Shown: positions 34,657 through 43,680, counted from the stretch's first letter. The stretch is 64,000 nucleotides of DNA from Thermoanaerobacterales bacterium UBA4880 (GCA_002399285.1 DHDI01000004.1:1-64000); one strand, 5' to 3'. The notes: a model not told the origin generated them from the letters alone. Numbers and translations: made by a program.

Positions 34657-35997
34657 ATGTTAAATTTTTTAATTAGCCTTATTGAAACACCGGCTATAAT
34701 ACTTGGTTTAGTTGCTTTAGTAGGTCTTGCTTTACAAAAGAAAACAGCCAGTGAGATTTTCTCGGGTACTATGAAAACATCACTAGGTATGATTGTCTTA
34801 TCGGCAGGTTCGGGAATAATCGTATCCGAAATTACACCTTTTGTAAGTTTGTTCACAGAGGTATTCCATTTATCCGGCTTTGCCACATCATCAGAGGCGG
34901 TTGTGGGTGCGATGCAAAGCAGCGTAGCGGTGATTGCATCTACAAGCGCGCTGATTCTGGCATTAGGATTTCTGATGAATATAATAATTGCCAGATTGAC
35001 ACCGCTAAAATATATATTTCTAACAGGACATATGATGTGGATTTTATCTGTAACGCTTGCTTTTATTTTATATATTAACGGATTTAGTACGGTGCTGATT
35101 GTTGTTATAGGAAGCTTATTACAAGGGGTATTAATGACAGTACTTCCAGCAATAGCACAACCTATAGTACGAAAGATTACAGGTAACAACAGCATAGCAA
35201 TGGGACATTTGACTACTTTAGGTACTGTTACATCGGCATATATAGGAGGTTTGGTAGGAGATAAATCAAAAGATGCCGAAGATATTAAGCTTCCGGAATC
35301 ACTTGAATTTTTTAAAGACACTTCAATGTCGGTATTGATAGTAATGGCCATTTTCTATCTGATTGTGGTCATAGCTGCAGGACCAGAAAAAGTAGCGGCC
35401 TTTAGCAATGGAACGAACTATGTTGTATTCGGCATTCTAAAAGCTATGGGCTTTACGGGTGGTGTACTGATTCTATTGCAAGGTGTACGTATGTTCCTTG
35501 GAGAACTCGTACCGGCATTTAAAGGTATTTCCGATAAATTGGTTCCTGGTGCAATTCCTGCGCTGGATGTACCTGCATTATTTGGTTTTGCCCCAAACTC
35601 ACTGATGATCGGTTTTATTTTTGCTGTTGTAGGTATGATAATTGGTATGTTTGTCTGTTCTGCAGTTTTTGGTGATGTACCTCTGGTATCTATAATAGGC
35701 GCATTTTTCACAGGTGGTGTGGCAGGGATAATGGGCAATGCTACAGGAGGAAGAAGGGGAGCAATTGTTTCCGGTCTAGTTTATGGATTTTTGTTGATCT
35801 TCGGTTCTGGATTCTTGTATACATTGTTTGATTTTGCTAAATATGGAGCAGCAGGTGTCGGTCATGACTGCATTGATGTTATGGTTATTTTGACATTGTT
35901 GAAGAATCCATATGTTGGTATTGCAATAATAGCCTTAGTGTTTGTATTGCTTTGTTGGAAAGAGGCAAAATACAAAAGGAGTGAATCACAAGCATAG
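34657..35997 (+). CDS. PTS EIIC, ascorbate (UlaA/SgaT) family
   Basis: A 446-residue permease with about eleven hydrophobic segments. PAIILGLVALVGLALQKK at the start and TGHMMWILS in the middle fit the UlaA family, as does GVGHDCIDV near residue 405. It takes up and helps phosphorylate its sugar acid or related substrate with EIIB. AGAAAGAAGG precedes the ATG. The gene is AT-rich like its two neighbours. The SIS gene and the AgaS-like pseudogene nearby argue for an amino sugar or sugar derivative rather than ascorbate itself (inference). Confidence 0.9.
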   Translation: MLNFLISLIETPAIILGLVALVGLALQKKTASEIFSGTMKTSLGMIVLSAGSGIIVSEITPFVSLFTEVFHLSGFATSSEAVVGAMQSSVAVIASTSALILALGFLMNIIIARLTPLKYIFLTGHMMWILSVTLAFILYINGFSTVLIVVIGSLLQGVLMTVLPAIAQPIVRKITGNNSIAMGHLTTLGTVTSAYIGGLVGDKSKDAEDIKLPESLEFFKDTSMSVLIVMAIFYLIVVIAAGPEKVAAFSNGTNYVVFGILKAMGFTGGVLILLQGVRMFLGELVPAFKGISDKLVPGAIPALDVPALFGFAPNSLMIGFIFAVVGMIIGMFVCSAVFGDVPLVSIIGAFFTGGVAGIMGNATGGRRGAIVSGLVYGFLLIFGSGFLYTLFDFAKYGAAGVGHDCIDVMVILTLLKNPYVGIAIIALVFVLLCWKEAKYKRSESQA

Positions 35998-36038
35998 AGA
36001 ATAATAACGGAAATAAGTTGATAAACTGCTGATGTATA

Positions 36039-36086
36039 ATATTAGAACTTAAAAAATGATTTTGTTTTAAGTTCTAATATTTTTAT
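36039..36086 (+). terminator. Terminator after the EIIC gene
   Basis: A 17-bp perfect stem: AATATTAGAACTTAAAA (36039-36055) with TTTTAAGTTCTAATATT (36065-36081), followed by TTTTA. Read-through is expected to be low, which may isolate the pseudogene downstream. Confidence 0.93.
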
Positions 36087-36124
36087 AACAACATAATACT
36101 TTTGATTATGAGAAAGGTGATATT

Positions 36125-37285
36125 ATGTTTGAGAAATCTTAAAAAGCTTAGGTGCATTAAATACAATCTCTGAAATCAAACAACAGCCTGAGCTTTGAAT
36201 GGAGACATTTAACAACTATGAGAATAATAAAGAAGAAATCAACTCTTTTTGAAATATATAACTGAGACTCACAAACGCGTGAAGGTTATTTTTACTGGTG
36301 CCGGAACCTCAGCATATGTCGGAGATACGATTTTACTATACCTCAAACGAGTGATAAATGAAAAAATGTATGAATTAGAAGCGGTGCCGACGACTAGTAT
36401 AGTTTCAAATCCACTAGACTATTTTAAAAAAGATGTTCCGACAATTTTGTTTCCTTTGCACGCAGTGGTAATAGTCCTGAAAGTGTTGCAGCAGTTAAAT
36501 TAGGTAAACAAATTATTGAAGATTTTTATCAAATAGTTATTACTTGTGTACCTGATGGAAAATTAGCTAAAACGGCCGAAAATGGTGCTGAGAGTTTAAT
36601 GCTGTTAATGCCGGAACGTTCAAATGATCTTGGTTTTGCTATGACAAGTAGTTTTACATGTATGTTGTTAACTGCACTATTGATTTTTGATGTATCCCCT
36701 CTTTCTGTAAAAGAGAAATATGTAAAGGCAGCCTGTAAGATGGGAATTAGTGTAATTAATAGAGAAGCTGACATTGACAGATATGCGAAACTGGATTTTG
36801 ACAAGGTAATTTATTTGGGGCGTGGATCTCTGGCGGGATTGACACGGGAGGCACAACTAAAATTGCTGGAGTTGACTGCTTGACAAGTAGCCACTATGTT
36901 TGAACCATCAATGGGATTTCGGCATGGGCCCAAATCATTTGCGGATGGAAACTCTATTGCATTTATTTTTGTGTCGAATGATAAATATACTCGCCAATAT
37001 GATTTAGATATTATTACGGAGTTGCAAAGTGACAATATTGCAAAGGCTATAATAAGTCTGCAAACAGCAAGAGAAGAAAGCACAAAAGGTGAAACTTTCA
37101 TGTTTGACTCGCACTTCATTATGTTACCTGATGCCTATCTTGCTTTACCATATATTGCTTTTGCTCAAATATTTGCATTACTGACCTCGGTAAAACTTAA
37201 GAATAAACCGGATACACATTCAATATCGGGAACTTTAAACAGAGTAGTAAAAGGAGTTACAATACATGATAATATAAAATTATAG
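36125..37285 (+). pseudogene. AgaS-type SIS (sugar isomerase/deaminase) pseudogene with at least five lesions
   Basis: Pieced together, the frame reads like AgaS: LGALNTISEIKQQPEL, then VIFTGAGTSAYVGDT, FARSGNSPESVAAV, AFKS-like middle part and MGFRHGPKSF near the end. The lesions are single-base deletions near 36141, 36246 and 36455, a TGA at 36196-36198 where Trp is expected, and a TGA at 36881-36883 in place of Gly. Each half is still recognisable, so decay looks recent. The intact gene would have isomerised or deaminated the phosphosugar from the PTS. A good ribosome site (GAAAGGTG) remains before the ATG at 36125. Confidence 0.88.
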
Positions 37286-37322
37286 ATGTAACTTGAAATA
37301 TTAATTAAGCCACCCTACCTCC

Positions 37323-37352
37323 GGGGGTTGCAGATACCTGCAGCCCCCATTT
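37323..37352 (+). terminator. Terminator after the AgaS-type pseudogene
   Basis: GGGGGTTGCAG (37323-37333) pairs with CTGCAGCCCCC (37338-37348) with one G-U and a four-base loop; ATTTAAAATT follows. The U-tract is short. Confidence 0.75.
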
Positions 37353-37582
37353 AAAATTCTGTACAGTGGGTAGTAAAAAGATTAATCTTTGTAAAAATCA
37401 ATGTTATGATTTATAATTAAATGGGATCAGGCATAGAATTTAGCAATATTATGAAATTGAGATCCTATGTTATGCATGGAATTTTAATTATGGAGCTTAT
37501 GCTCGTCATTTATAACTTCCGGGATGGTTTATTTTGCCCTATTAATATGAATTACTTGATCGTATAGAAAAATTCGATAGCG

Positions 37583-38749
37583 ATGGTGTTGCCGATGTAT
37601 AAACAATTTGTAAAGGCGGAACCGTTTGACAGCATATCAGTACCCGCCGACCATATGGAATTTAATATAAACAGTGCGGTCGTGATACCGGCTTTAAATC
37701 CTGTGCCGGGATTGGTGGAGTTTGTGCAGGGGCTTATAAGGAAGGGAATACCACGTGTGATCATCGTGAATGACGGAAGCAGTGGAGCATCCGACAATAT
37801 CTTCGGCAGGCTGAAGCAGATGGAGCGCTGTACGGTGCTTGTCCATGAGGTGAACCGGGGTAAGGGCAGGGCTCTCAAAACCGCGTTTTCCTATTTTATG
37901 GATCATTGTTCCGATCTGGACGGGGTGGTCACGGCGGATGCCGACGGACAGCACGGCATAGAGGATATCTGCAGGATCTGCAGAAAGATATCCGGAAAGT
38001 GTAATTCTCTCATTTTGGGTGTGCGTAATTTTAAAGATCAAAACGTACCCAGACGAAGTTATGTCGGAAACACAATAACGAGCCGCGTTTTTCAGCTGCT
38101 TTTCGGCAGCTATATTTGCGATACGCAGACGGGGCTGAGAGGCATACCCAAGAGCGAGCTGGGGTGGATGACAGAGCTAGAGGGAGAACGCTTCGATTAT
38201 GAGATGAATATGTTGATCGAGGCGGTGCACCGCCGTATAAACATCCTGATGGTGCCCATAAAGACGCTGTATTATGACAATAATTCCGGTTCGAATTATA
38301 ATACTGTGGTGGATTCGTTTCGCATTTCCAAGTGCTTTGCCAAAAAACTTATGAGATACTCATGGTCATCGGTGTTTTCAGCTATTCTGGATATTCTGGT
38401 CTTTTCTCTATTGGATAATTATATACTGGCCCTCCCGGCCGAACATATGCAGATCCTTGCAAGTACGCTGATTGCCCGTATAACGTCGTCTTCGTGCAAT
38501 TATGCGATCAATCGGAAGCTGGTCTTCTGGAGTACGGGTAAGATAGTAGGATATGCTGCTCGCTTTTTGATCTTGTGGATCTCCGTAATTATGGCGTCAT
38601 TCGGCATGGTATATTCTATCAGCCGATTTTGGAGGGTCAATGTGACCATTATAAAGATATTGGTTGATATAGCGTTGGCGTTCGTCATCCATCAGGTCAA
38701 GAGACGCTGGGTATTCCAGGACAATGACGACTCAAGGATTTCTTATTAG
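37583..38749 (+). CDS. GT2 glycosyltransferase fused to a GtrA-like membrane domain
   Basis: A 388-residue fusion. Residues about 30-245 are a family 2 glycosyltransferase: AVVIPALNPVPG, IIVNDGSSG and TADADGQHG (with a DxD metal site), then GLRGIPKSEL. Residues about 255-385 hold about four hydrophobic segments, NYAINRKLVFWS and the terminal VKRRWVF of GtrA-like proteins. The first domain transfers a sugar, possibly to polyprenyl phosphate, and the second may flip or anchor it. No good ribosome site is seen at 37583 or at the alternative ATG 37595. The acyltransferase-like gene follows 40 bases later. Confidence 0.86.
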   Translation: MVLPMYKQFVKAEPFDSISVPADHMEFNINSAVVIPALNPVPGLVEFVQGLIRKGIPRVIIVNDGSSGASDNIFGRLKQMERCTVLVHEVNRGKGRALKTAFSYFMDHCSDLDGVVTADADGQHGIEDICRICRKISGKCNSLILGVRNFKDQNVPRRSYVGNTITSRVFQLLFGSYICDTQTGLRGIPKSELGWMTELEGERFDYEMNMLIEAVHRRINILMVPIKTLYYDNNSGSNYNTVVDSFRISKCFAKKLMRYSWSSVFSAILDILVFSLLDNYILALPAEHMQILASTLIARITSSSCNYAINRKLVFWSTGKIVGYAARFLILWISVIMASFGMVYSISRFWRVNVTIIKILVDIALAFVIHQVKRRWVFQDNDDSRISY

Positions 38750-38789
38750 TAAGGGATGAAACTTTATTATAAATTCTATGGAGCAGAGT

Positions 38790-39473
38790 ATGAGAAACAT
38801 AGTTTTTAAGATTTTTCGCTTTTTTGTCCGCGGCTATATAGGCCGCTATAGTGTCAGTTATTCGAATAAGATAGACGAGCCAGCCGTTTACGTAGTGCAT
38901 CACCAGAACCTCAGCGGACCGACCTTTAGCTTGGCTTGGTTTGATGTGCCGATGCGCTTGTGGGCCCTCAACGTGTTTTGCAACTGGAGAACCTGTTTTT
39001 CCCAATACTACGACTATACGTTTACGAAGCGGTTTGGCATGCCTAAAGTTATCGCCGCAATAGTTGCCTTTCCGGTATCGCTTGCTGCGCCCATTCTGAT
39101 GTGGGCGATAAATGCGATCCCTGTATACAGGGGGACGCGGGATATTGTCAAGACATTCAGGCAGACAGTGTCTTCCCTGACGCATGGTCAGAGCATCTTG
39201 ATCTGTCCGGATGTGGATTATGTGAATAAGGGCCAGCACATGGGAGAGATGTATGACGGCTTCCTCGATCTGGAAAGATATTACATAAAGGAGTCGGGAA
39301 GGCATCTGGCATTTGCTCCGCTCTATATCAGCAGAGCTTCCCGCTGTGTCTATCAGGGGGACGCGGTCTACTTCGGCACCGAAAAGAGCTTTAAACAGGA
39401 AAAGGTAAATGTATATAATCGCTTGAAGCAGGAGCTTTTGGATCTGGAAGCACATGACAAGGGTGAATCATAA
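38790..39473 (+). CDS. PlsC-like acyltransferase homologue with altered catalytic motif
   Basis: A 227-residue protein that resembles lysophospholipid acyltransferases. VVHHQNLSGPTF stands where NHX4D is expected; no Asp falls four residues after either histidine. Later parts are family-like: AIPVYRGTRD (motif II) and FAPLYI (motif IV), with ILICPDVDY in place of PEGTR. One hydrophobic segment lies near residues 92-110. The ATG at 38790 follows GGAG by six bases; the ATG at 38778 is less well placed. It follows the GT2-GtrA gene, so the two may build an acylated glycolipid. Activity is uncertain. Confidence 0.6.
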   Translation: MRNIVFKIFRFFVRGYIGRYSVSYSNKIDEPAVYVVHHQNLSGPTFSLAWFDVPMRLWALNVFCNWRTCFSQYYDYTFTKRFGMPKVIAAIVAFPVSLAAPILMWAINAIPVYRGTRDIVKTFRQTVSSLTHGQSILICPDVDYVNKGQHMGEMYDGFLDLERYYIKESGRHLAFAPLYISRASRCVYQGDAVYFGTEKSFKQEKVNVYNRLKQELLDLEAHDKGES

Positions 39474-39488
39474 ATAGGAGGGTTTAAG

Positions 39489-40841
39489 ATGGATTATGAT
39501 GTGATCGTATTAGGGGGAGGGCCGGGAGGGTATACGGCTGCCATAAGACTTGCCGAGCTTGGCAAAAAAGTCGCGGTGGCAGAGGAGATCTCGCTGGGAG
39601 GCACTTGCCTTAACAGGGGCTGTATACCCACCAAGGTCTATGCTCATGCGGCCGAGCTTATAAGCGGCATGAAATCTGCCGATGATTTCGGCATATCAGC
39701 GCAGTATACTGTAGATACCGCAAAGATGCGCAAAAAAAAGGAAAGAGTGGTAAAGCGGCTTGTAGGCGGCGTAGGATATCTCATGAAGAGCCATGGTATA
39801 GACGTTATCAGCGGAAGGGTAAACTTTATAGACAGCAATACCATTCGTGCGGATAGAAGATATACCGCAGACAATTTTATAATAGCCACGGGTTCCAAGA
39901 CGTTTGTGCCGCCCATACAGGGGATGGATGTGCCGGGGGTGATCACCAGCGATAAAGCCTTGGAGCTGGAGAATGTGCCTGAAAAAATCGTTATCATAGG
40001 AGCGGGAATAATCGGCCTAGAGTTTGCAAACATTTACAGCGCTCTGGGCAGCAAAGTTACCATCATAGAAATGCTGCCGCAGCTTCTGCCTATGCTGGAC
40101 AGGGATGTCGCCGATATCATGCAGAAATCCTTGAGAAATAAGAGGATAGATATACATTTTGAAAGCAAGGTGGAGAAAATAGAGGCCGGGCCTGCCGTTA
40201 TCTATACGCAGGATGGGAATCCAAGCAGGATAGACTGCGACGCAGTCCTTGTGGCCGTGGGCAGGACCGCGGATATCAACGGCATAGAATGCCTGGGATT
40301 AGAGATGGACAGGAAGGGTATAAAGGTCGACTCCCATATGAGGACAAGCGTTGACAATATCTATGCCGTGGGCGATGTGACCGGAGGGATACAGCTTGCT
40401 CATGTGGCATCATATCAAGGTATAATCGTAGCGCACAATATTGCGGGCGGGGATATGGAAGCGGATTACGGCGTGGTTCCCGGATGTCTATATACGCAGC
40501 CCGAGATAGCCTGGGTGGGCATGAACGAGGGCCGGGCCAAAGAGAAGTACGGTGAAATAAAGACGGGCACGTTCCCCTATTCGGCGTTGGGAAGGGCCAT
40601 GACCATGGGAGAGAATGACGGAATGATCAAGATAATAGCCGAGGCGAAGAGCAAGCGGGTGGTAGGCATGGAGATAATAGGCAGGGACGCCACCGAGATC
40701 ATTCACGAGGGAACGCTGGCTATAAAGAAAGGGTTGACCGCGGAAGACCTGGCACAAACCATCCATGCCCATCCCACACTTTCGGAGGGGATAAAGGAGG
40801 CAGCGGAGGACATCCTTGGCATGCCGATAAATAAAGCCTGA
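39489..40841 (+). CDS. lpdA: Dihydrolipoyl dehydrogenase (class I pyridine nucleotide-disulfide oxidoreductase)
   Basis: A 450-residue flavoenzyme. The FAD motif GGGPGGYTAA is at the start, and the redox disulfide is GGTCLNRGCIPTK. VIIGAGIIGLEFANIYSALG is the NAD motif and YAVGDVTGG the second FAD site. HAHPTLSEGIKEA has the catalytic His-Glu pair of lipoamide dehydrogenase. It oxidises dihydrolipoyl groups with NAD. It stands apart from any 2-oxoacid dehydrogenase or glycine cleavage genes in this window. AGGAGG precedes the ATG. Other disulfide reductase substrates remain possible. Confidence 0.88.
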   Translation: MDYDVIVLGGGPGGYTAAIRLAELGKKVAVAEEISLGGTCLNRGCIPTKVYAHAAELISGMKSADDFGISAQYTVDTAKMRKKKERVVKRLVGGVGYLMKSHGIDVISGRVNFIDSNTIRADRRYTADNFIIATGSKTFVPPIQGMDVPGVITSDKALELENVPEKIVIIGAGIIGLEFANIYSALGSKVTIIEMLPQLLPMLDRDVADIMQKSLRNKRIDIHFESKVEKIEAGPAVIYTQDGNPSRIDCDAVLVAVGRTADINGIECLGLEMDRKGIKVDSHMRTSVDNIYAVGDVTGGIQLAHVASYQGIIVAHNIAGGDMEADYGVVPGCLYTQPEIAWVGMNEGRAKEKYGEIKTGTFPYSALGRAMTMGENDGMIKIIAEAKSKRVVGMEIIGRDATEIIHEGTLAIKKGLTAEDLAQTIHAHPTLSEGIKEAAEDILGMPINKA

Positions 40842-40860
40842 GATTTTGACGCAAAGGACT

Positions 40861-41898
40861 TTATCCGACGATATACTTTCCAAACGGGGTCTTTTCTATG
40901 GCGGACGTCAGCAAATATGAGACGGTATATATCAGTAAGAACTCAAACAGGGTGTAGGCATGATAAGTAATCACGTTCCCGGTGGAGAATATGCCGTTCA
41001 TGACGTTCAAGAACAGAGGATGCATGAGGTATATGCCGAATGATAGCTTTCCCGCATTTTCAAAGAAGGGGATCCTGACTTTGGTTGATGCATAGAGGAG
41101 CAGAAGAGCGGCCGTTGTCACATACACGTACCATGTAAAATTAAATACCGACGTCGAGATAGGCTTGCCGATATTCACAAGATGATATAAATATGTATAA
41201 TACACACCGGTCACAATGGTTATGGGGAGAAGGGCGATAACATGCCTCTCCTTTTTTGTATACTCTTCATAATTCGTGCCTATCCAGGTCCCTATAAATA
41301 CCAGCACCATATACCAAGGCAGCAGTGAAGCCGGACGCTGAAGATACGCCGACAGGAACGCTTTATATGAATAATAAAAGGCCGCCTGCAAAGCTGCGGA
41401 GATGAGCACAGTGGGTCCGAAGCGAAGATGCAGTTTTGAGATGCAGTACATTATGTAGGGCATGAATATATATAGCTGAATGATGATGACGATAAAATAC
41501 AGATGATAATAACCTGTGCCGATACAGAGGCATTTCAAATAGCTTTTAAGCGTGATGTCTTCCAAGCTGCCCGAGACGGCATGCTTAAAAAATAGATACA
41601 GCAACGTCCATATCATATAGGGAGGTATTATACGCACAAAACGCTTTATATAAAAGTCCTTGAGTTTGCCGGCAGTGATCGTGTGAAAATCATTTGCGTG
41701 GACATATGAAAGTAAAACGCTGCTGGCAAATATAAAGGTAGGCACCGCAAACTGCGTCAGTCTGTTTAAAGCGAGATACATAAAGTAGGAATGCGTAGAC
41801 GGACCAAAGTCAACGGTACCGCTGCCGGTGGTGTGTATGATTATGACGGCCGTAATGGCCAGGCCCTTTAACACGTCAAGATCCTTTACTCTTTTCAT
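40861..41898 (-). CDS. Membrane acyltransferase family 3 (OafA-like)
   Basis: A 345-residue membrane protein with about ten hydrophobic segments. LDVLKGLAITAVIIIH (with the catalytic His) opens the protein, and FASSVLLSYVHAND and the RFVRIIPPYMIW loop are typical of acyltransferase_3. It would O-acylate a surface polysaccharide or lipid. It lies 13 bases after the flavin reductase gene on the same strand and is convergent with lpdA, only 19 bases away. No terminator was seen in that gap. The acceptor is unknown. Confidence 0.85.
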   Translation of the reverse strand: MKRVKDLDVLKGLAITAVIIIHTTGSGTVDFGPSTHSYFMYLALNRLTQFAVPTFIFASSVLLSYVHANDFHTITAGKLKDFYIKRFVRIIPPYMIWTLLYLFFKHAVSGSLEDITLKSYLKCLCIGTGYYHLYFIVIIIQLYIFMPYIMYCISKLHLRFGPTVLISAALQAAFYYSYKAFLSAYLQRPASLLPWYMVLVFIGTWIGTNYEEYTKKERHVIALLPITIVTGVYYTYLYHLVNIGKPISTSVFNFTWYVYVTTAALLLLYASTKVRIPFFENAGKLSFGIYLMHPLFLNVMNGIFSTGNVITYHAYTLFEFLLIYTVSYLLTSAIEKTPFGKYIVG

Positions 41899-41910
41899 CC
41901 TTTTCGCCTC

Positions 41911-42474
41911 TTATTTATTCTCCCTTATACTGTAGCCCTGGTCATTCAAATGTTTCCCGATCGAATAATATTTATTTTTTATATAGGCGATAAGATCGAG
42001 CCCGCCGAAGTCTGCCTTGTTCTCTTTTACCAAATCGCCGTCGGCTTCGACAGCCAAGATCTCCCCTATAAACATATCGTGTGTGCCCATGGGCAGTATA
42101 TTTTTTACCTTACACTCGATATTTATAGGACATTCCGCAATCAAAGGCGCCGAGATAACTTTTGCCTTTGCCATGGTAAGTCCCGCTTCTGCAAACTTAT
42201 CATGGGATTTTCCCGTAACGCTTCCGCAAAAGTCAAGGGCATGCAGGAGACCTTCGTCGGCTATATTTACCGCAAACTCCATATTTTCTTCAATGAGCCG
42301 GTGAGAATACCTCTCTCTTCTGACCGATATGTAGAGCGTAGGCGGCTGGGAGCATACGGTTCCGGTCCATGCTATGGTGACGATATCATGAATGCCGCCG
42401 ATATCTCCGCAGCTTACCATGACTGCGGGCGAAGGATACAGCAGCGTGGACGGTGCGATCGAAATCTTTTCCAT
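41911..42474 (-). CDS. Flavin reductase-family (FMN-binding split-barrel) protein
   Basis: A 187-residue FMN-binding split barrel. VMVSCGDIGGIHDIVTIAWT followed by SQPPTLYISVRRERYSH matches the flavin reductase/HpaC-type pattern, and FVVNIA-like EFAVNIAD and DKFAEAGLT follow in order. It probably carries FMN and reduces a flavin or another acceptor with NAD(P)H. TTGGAGGTAATAC places the ATG at 42474. It forms a two-gene unit with the membrane acyltransferase, an unexplained pairing. In anaerobes many members act as general redox proteins. Confidence 0.87.
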   Translation of the reverse strand: MEKISIAPSTLLYPSPAVMVSCGDIGGIHDIVTIAWTGTVCSQPPTLYISVRRERYSHRLIEENMEFAVNIADEGLLHALDFCGSVTGKSHDKFAEAGLTMAKAKVISAPLIAECPINIECKVKNILPMGTHDMFIGEILAVEADGDLVKENKADFGGLDLIAYIKNKYYSIGKHLNDQGYSIRENK

Positions 42475-42578
42475 TGTATTACCTCCAAAAGATAATGTTA
42501 AATTTATTGTAACATATTATGAGCTCTTTTAGAAATTAAATGCTGTTAATATGATATAATTCAGGTTGTAGATAAACC

Positions 42579-42666
42579 GGCAGGCCGTGACAGATCGTAT
42601 AAGGCAAGGCAGCAAGCAAAATTGCAGTACAAGTTCGCGGCCTAAGCGACTTTGGCGTCGGTCTGG
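42579..42666 (-). repeat. Intergenic repeat, copy A
   Basis: The segment 42579-42617 matches the reverse complement of the right end of copy C (55119-55157), with about 6 mismatches in 39 bases. The segment 42614-42665 matches the reverse complement of copy B (43933-43984) at 48 of 52 positions. The inner part of the full element is missing. It lies between the TATAAT at about 42555 and the DAHP synthase start, so it would be transcribed as part of a leader. Confidence 0.85.
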
Positions 42667-42709
42667 ATATAATTGAGTACGTAATTTAACTGAGGAAGGT
42701 AACGGGACG

Positions 42710-43462
42710 ATGGATATAAAAACGGTCAAGGTGGGAGATATAGAGATAGGAGGAAAACCGGTCATAATGGCCGGGCCCTGTTCCATAGAAGGCGAGAGCG
42801 AATTCATAGAGGAGGCGGGGTACCTATACGGCAGGGGCATAAGGCTCATAAGGGGAGAGGCATACAAACCCAGGACTTCTCCCTATACGTTTCAGGGGCT
42901 GGGAGAAGAGGGGCTTAAGATAATAGAGGAAGCCAAAAGCCTCTATGACATATATGTGGTCAGCGAGGTCATGGACCCGAGGGATATGGAAAAGGTCTAT
43001 GATGTATGCGACATATTTCAGATAGGCTCGCGCAACATGGCGAACTATTCGCTTTTGAAAGAAGTTGGAAGACAGAGAAAGCCGGTGCTTTTAAAGAGGG
43101 GGATGTCGGCCACCGTTGAGGAATGGCTGCTGGCCGCGGATTATATAGCCGGCGGAGGCAACCGGGATATTATTCTCTGTGAGAGGGGGATACGCACCTT
43201 CGAAACCTACACGAGGAATACCCTTGACCTGTCCGTCGTGCCGGCGGTGCATGAGCTCTCCCGCTATCCTGTGATCGTCGATCCCAGCCACGGCACGGGA
43301 AGGAGAGAGATGATAATACCCATGTCCGCGGCAGCCATAGCCTGCGGGGCGGACGGCGTTATGGTGGAGGTCCACCCACACCCTGCTGAAGCGCTCACGG
43401 ACGGGGAGCAGTCCATAGACTATGCCGAATTTGACAAATTGCTGGATAAGTTAGATCTATAA
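42710..43462 (+). CDS. aroF: 3-deoxy-7-phosphoheptulonate (DAHP) synthase, type I-beta/KdsA-like
   Basis: A 250-residue TIM-barrel enzyme. MAGPCSIEG opens the barrel, [16 protein letters not shown] binds [16 protein letters not shown] and LKRGMSAT follow, and [11 protein letters not shown] and [19 protein letters not shown] close it. It condenses PEP and erythrose 4-phosphate in the first step of aromatic synthesis. It lacks both the N-terminal ferredoxin-like and chorismate mutase regulatory domains, so it is the short form, probably without feedback through them. GAGGAAGG lies before the ATG. No other aromatic genes are near. Confidence 0.92.
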   Translation: MDIKTVKVGDIEIGGKPVIMAGPCSIEGESEFIEEAGYLYGRGIRLIRGEAYKPRTSPYTFQGLGEEGLKIIEEAKSLYDIYVVSEVMDPRDMEKVYDVCDIFQIGSRNMANYSLLKEVGRQRKPVLLKRGMSATVEEWLLAADYIAGGGNRDIILCERGIRTFETYTRNTLDLSVVPAVHELSRYPVIVDPSHGTGRREMIIPMSAAAIACGADGVMVEVHPHPAEALTDGEQSIDYAEFDKLLDKLDL

Positions 43463-43482
43463 ATCGATTACAATTTTCATAC

Positions 43483-43511
43483 TTGATTTTTGGAAATCGT
43501 TATGTTATTAT
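43483..43511 (+). promoter_or_regulatory. Sigma-A promoter for the hydrogenase maturation leader
   Basis: TTGATT (43483-43488) and TATTAT (43506-43511) are 17 bases apart. They lie just after the DAHP synthase stop and give a start near 43518, about 160 bases before the next gene. Confidence 0.8.
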
Positions 43512-43517
43512 CAAGGC

Positions 43518-43665
43518 AAATTTATATTAATAAACTGACGGCAAGGTCTAACTGAACCCGAGGTAAGATTATAGATCCTGAGGATGAGGGGGTGCGCCTG
43601 AATCATAGGGGATAAGTCAAGAACAGGAGGAATGACCTATCCGCATGGATAGGCATTATTTTTTG
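43518..43665 (+). promoter_or_regulatory. Structured leader RNA with antiterminator/terminator switch (unclassified)
   Basis: GGATAAGTC (43610-43618) can pair with GACCTATCC (43634-43642), eight pairs with one mismatch. The same bases CCTATCC (43636-43642) also pair with GGATAGG (43647-43653), followed by CATTATTTTTTG, a normal terminator. The two structures exclude each other. A conserved-looking 5' part (43540-43609) has the ATCC-TGA-GGAT hairpin and an AGGTC that can also pair with GACCT (43634-43638). This is the layout of a riboswitch or other attenuator. I could not match the sensing half to any known riboswitch class. It controls the TM1266-type gene and probably hydE/G/F. Confidence 0.65.
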
Positions 43666-43680
43666 AGAGGGAGTGCAAAT

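Noticed and set aside
43518..43665. Possible NiCo (czcD) riboswitch
   Set aside because: The idea of a metal-sensing ON switch fits the context, but the conserved junction sequences I know for that class (around GCCGG and AACAGG) are not laid out in the same way. I left it unclassified.
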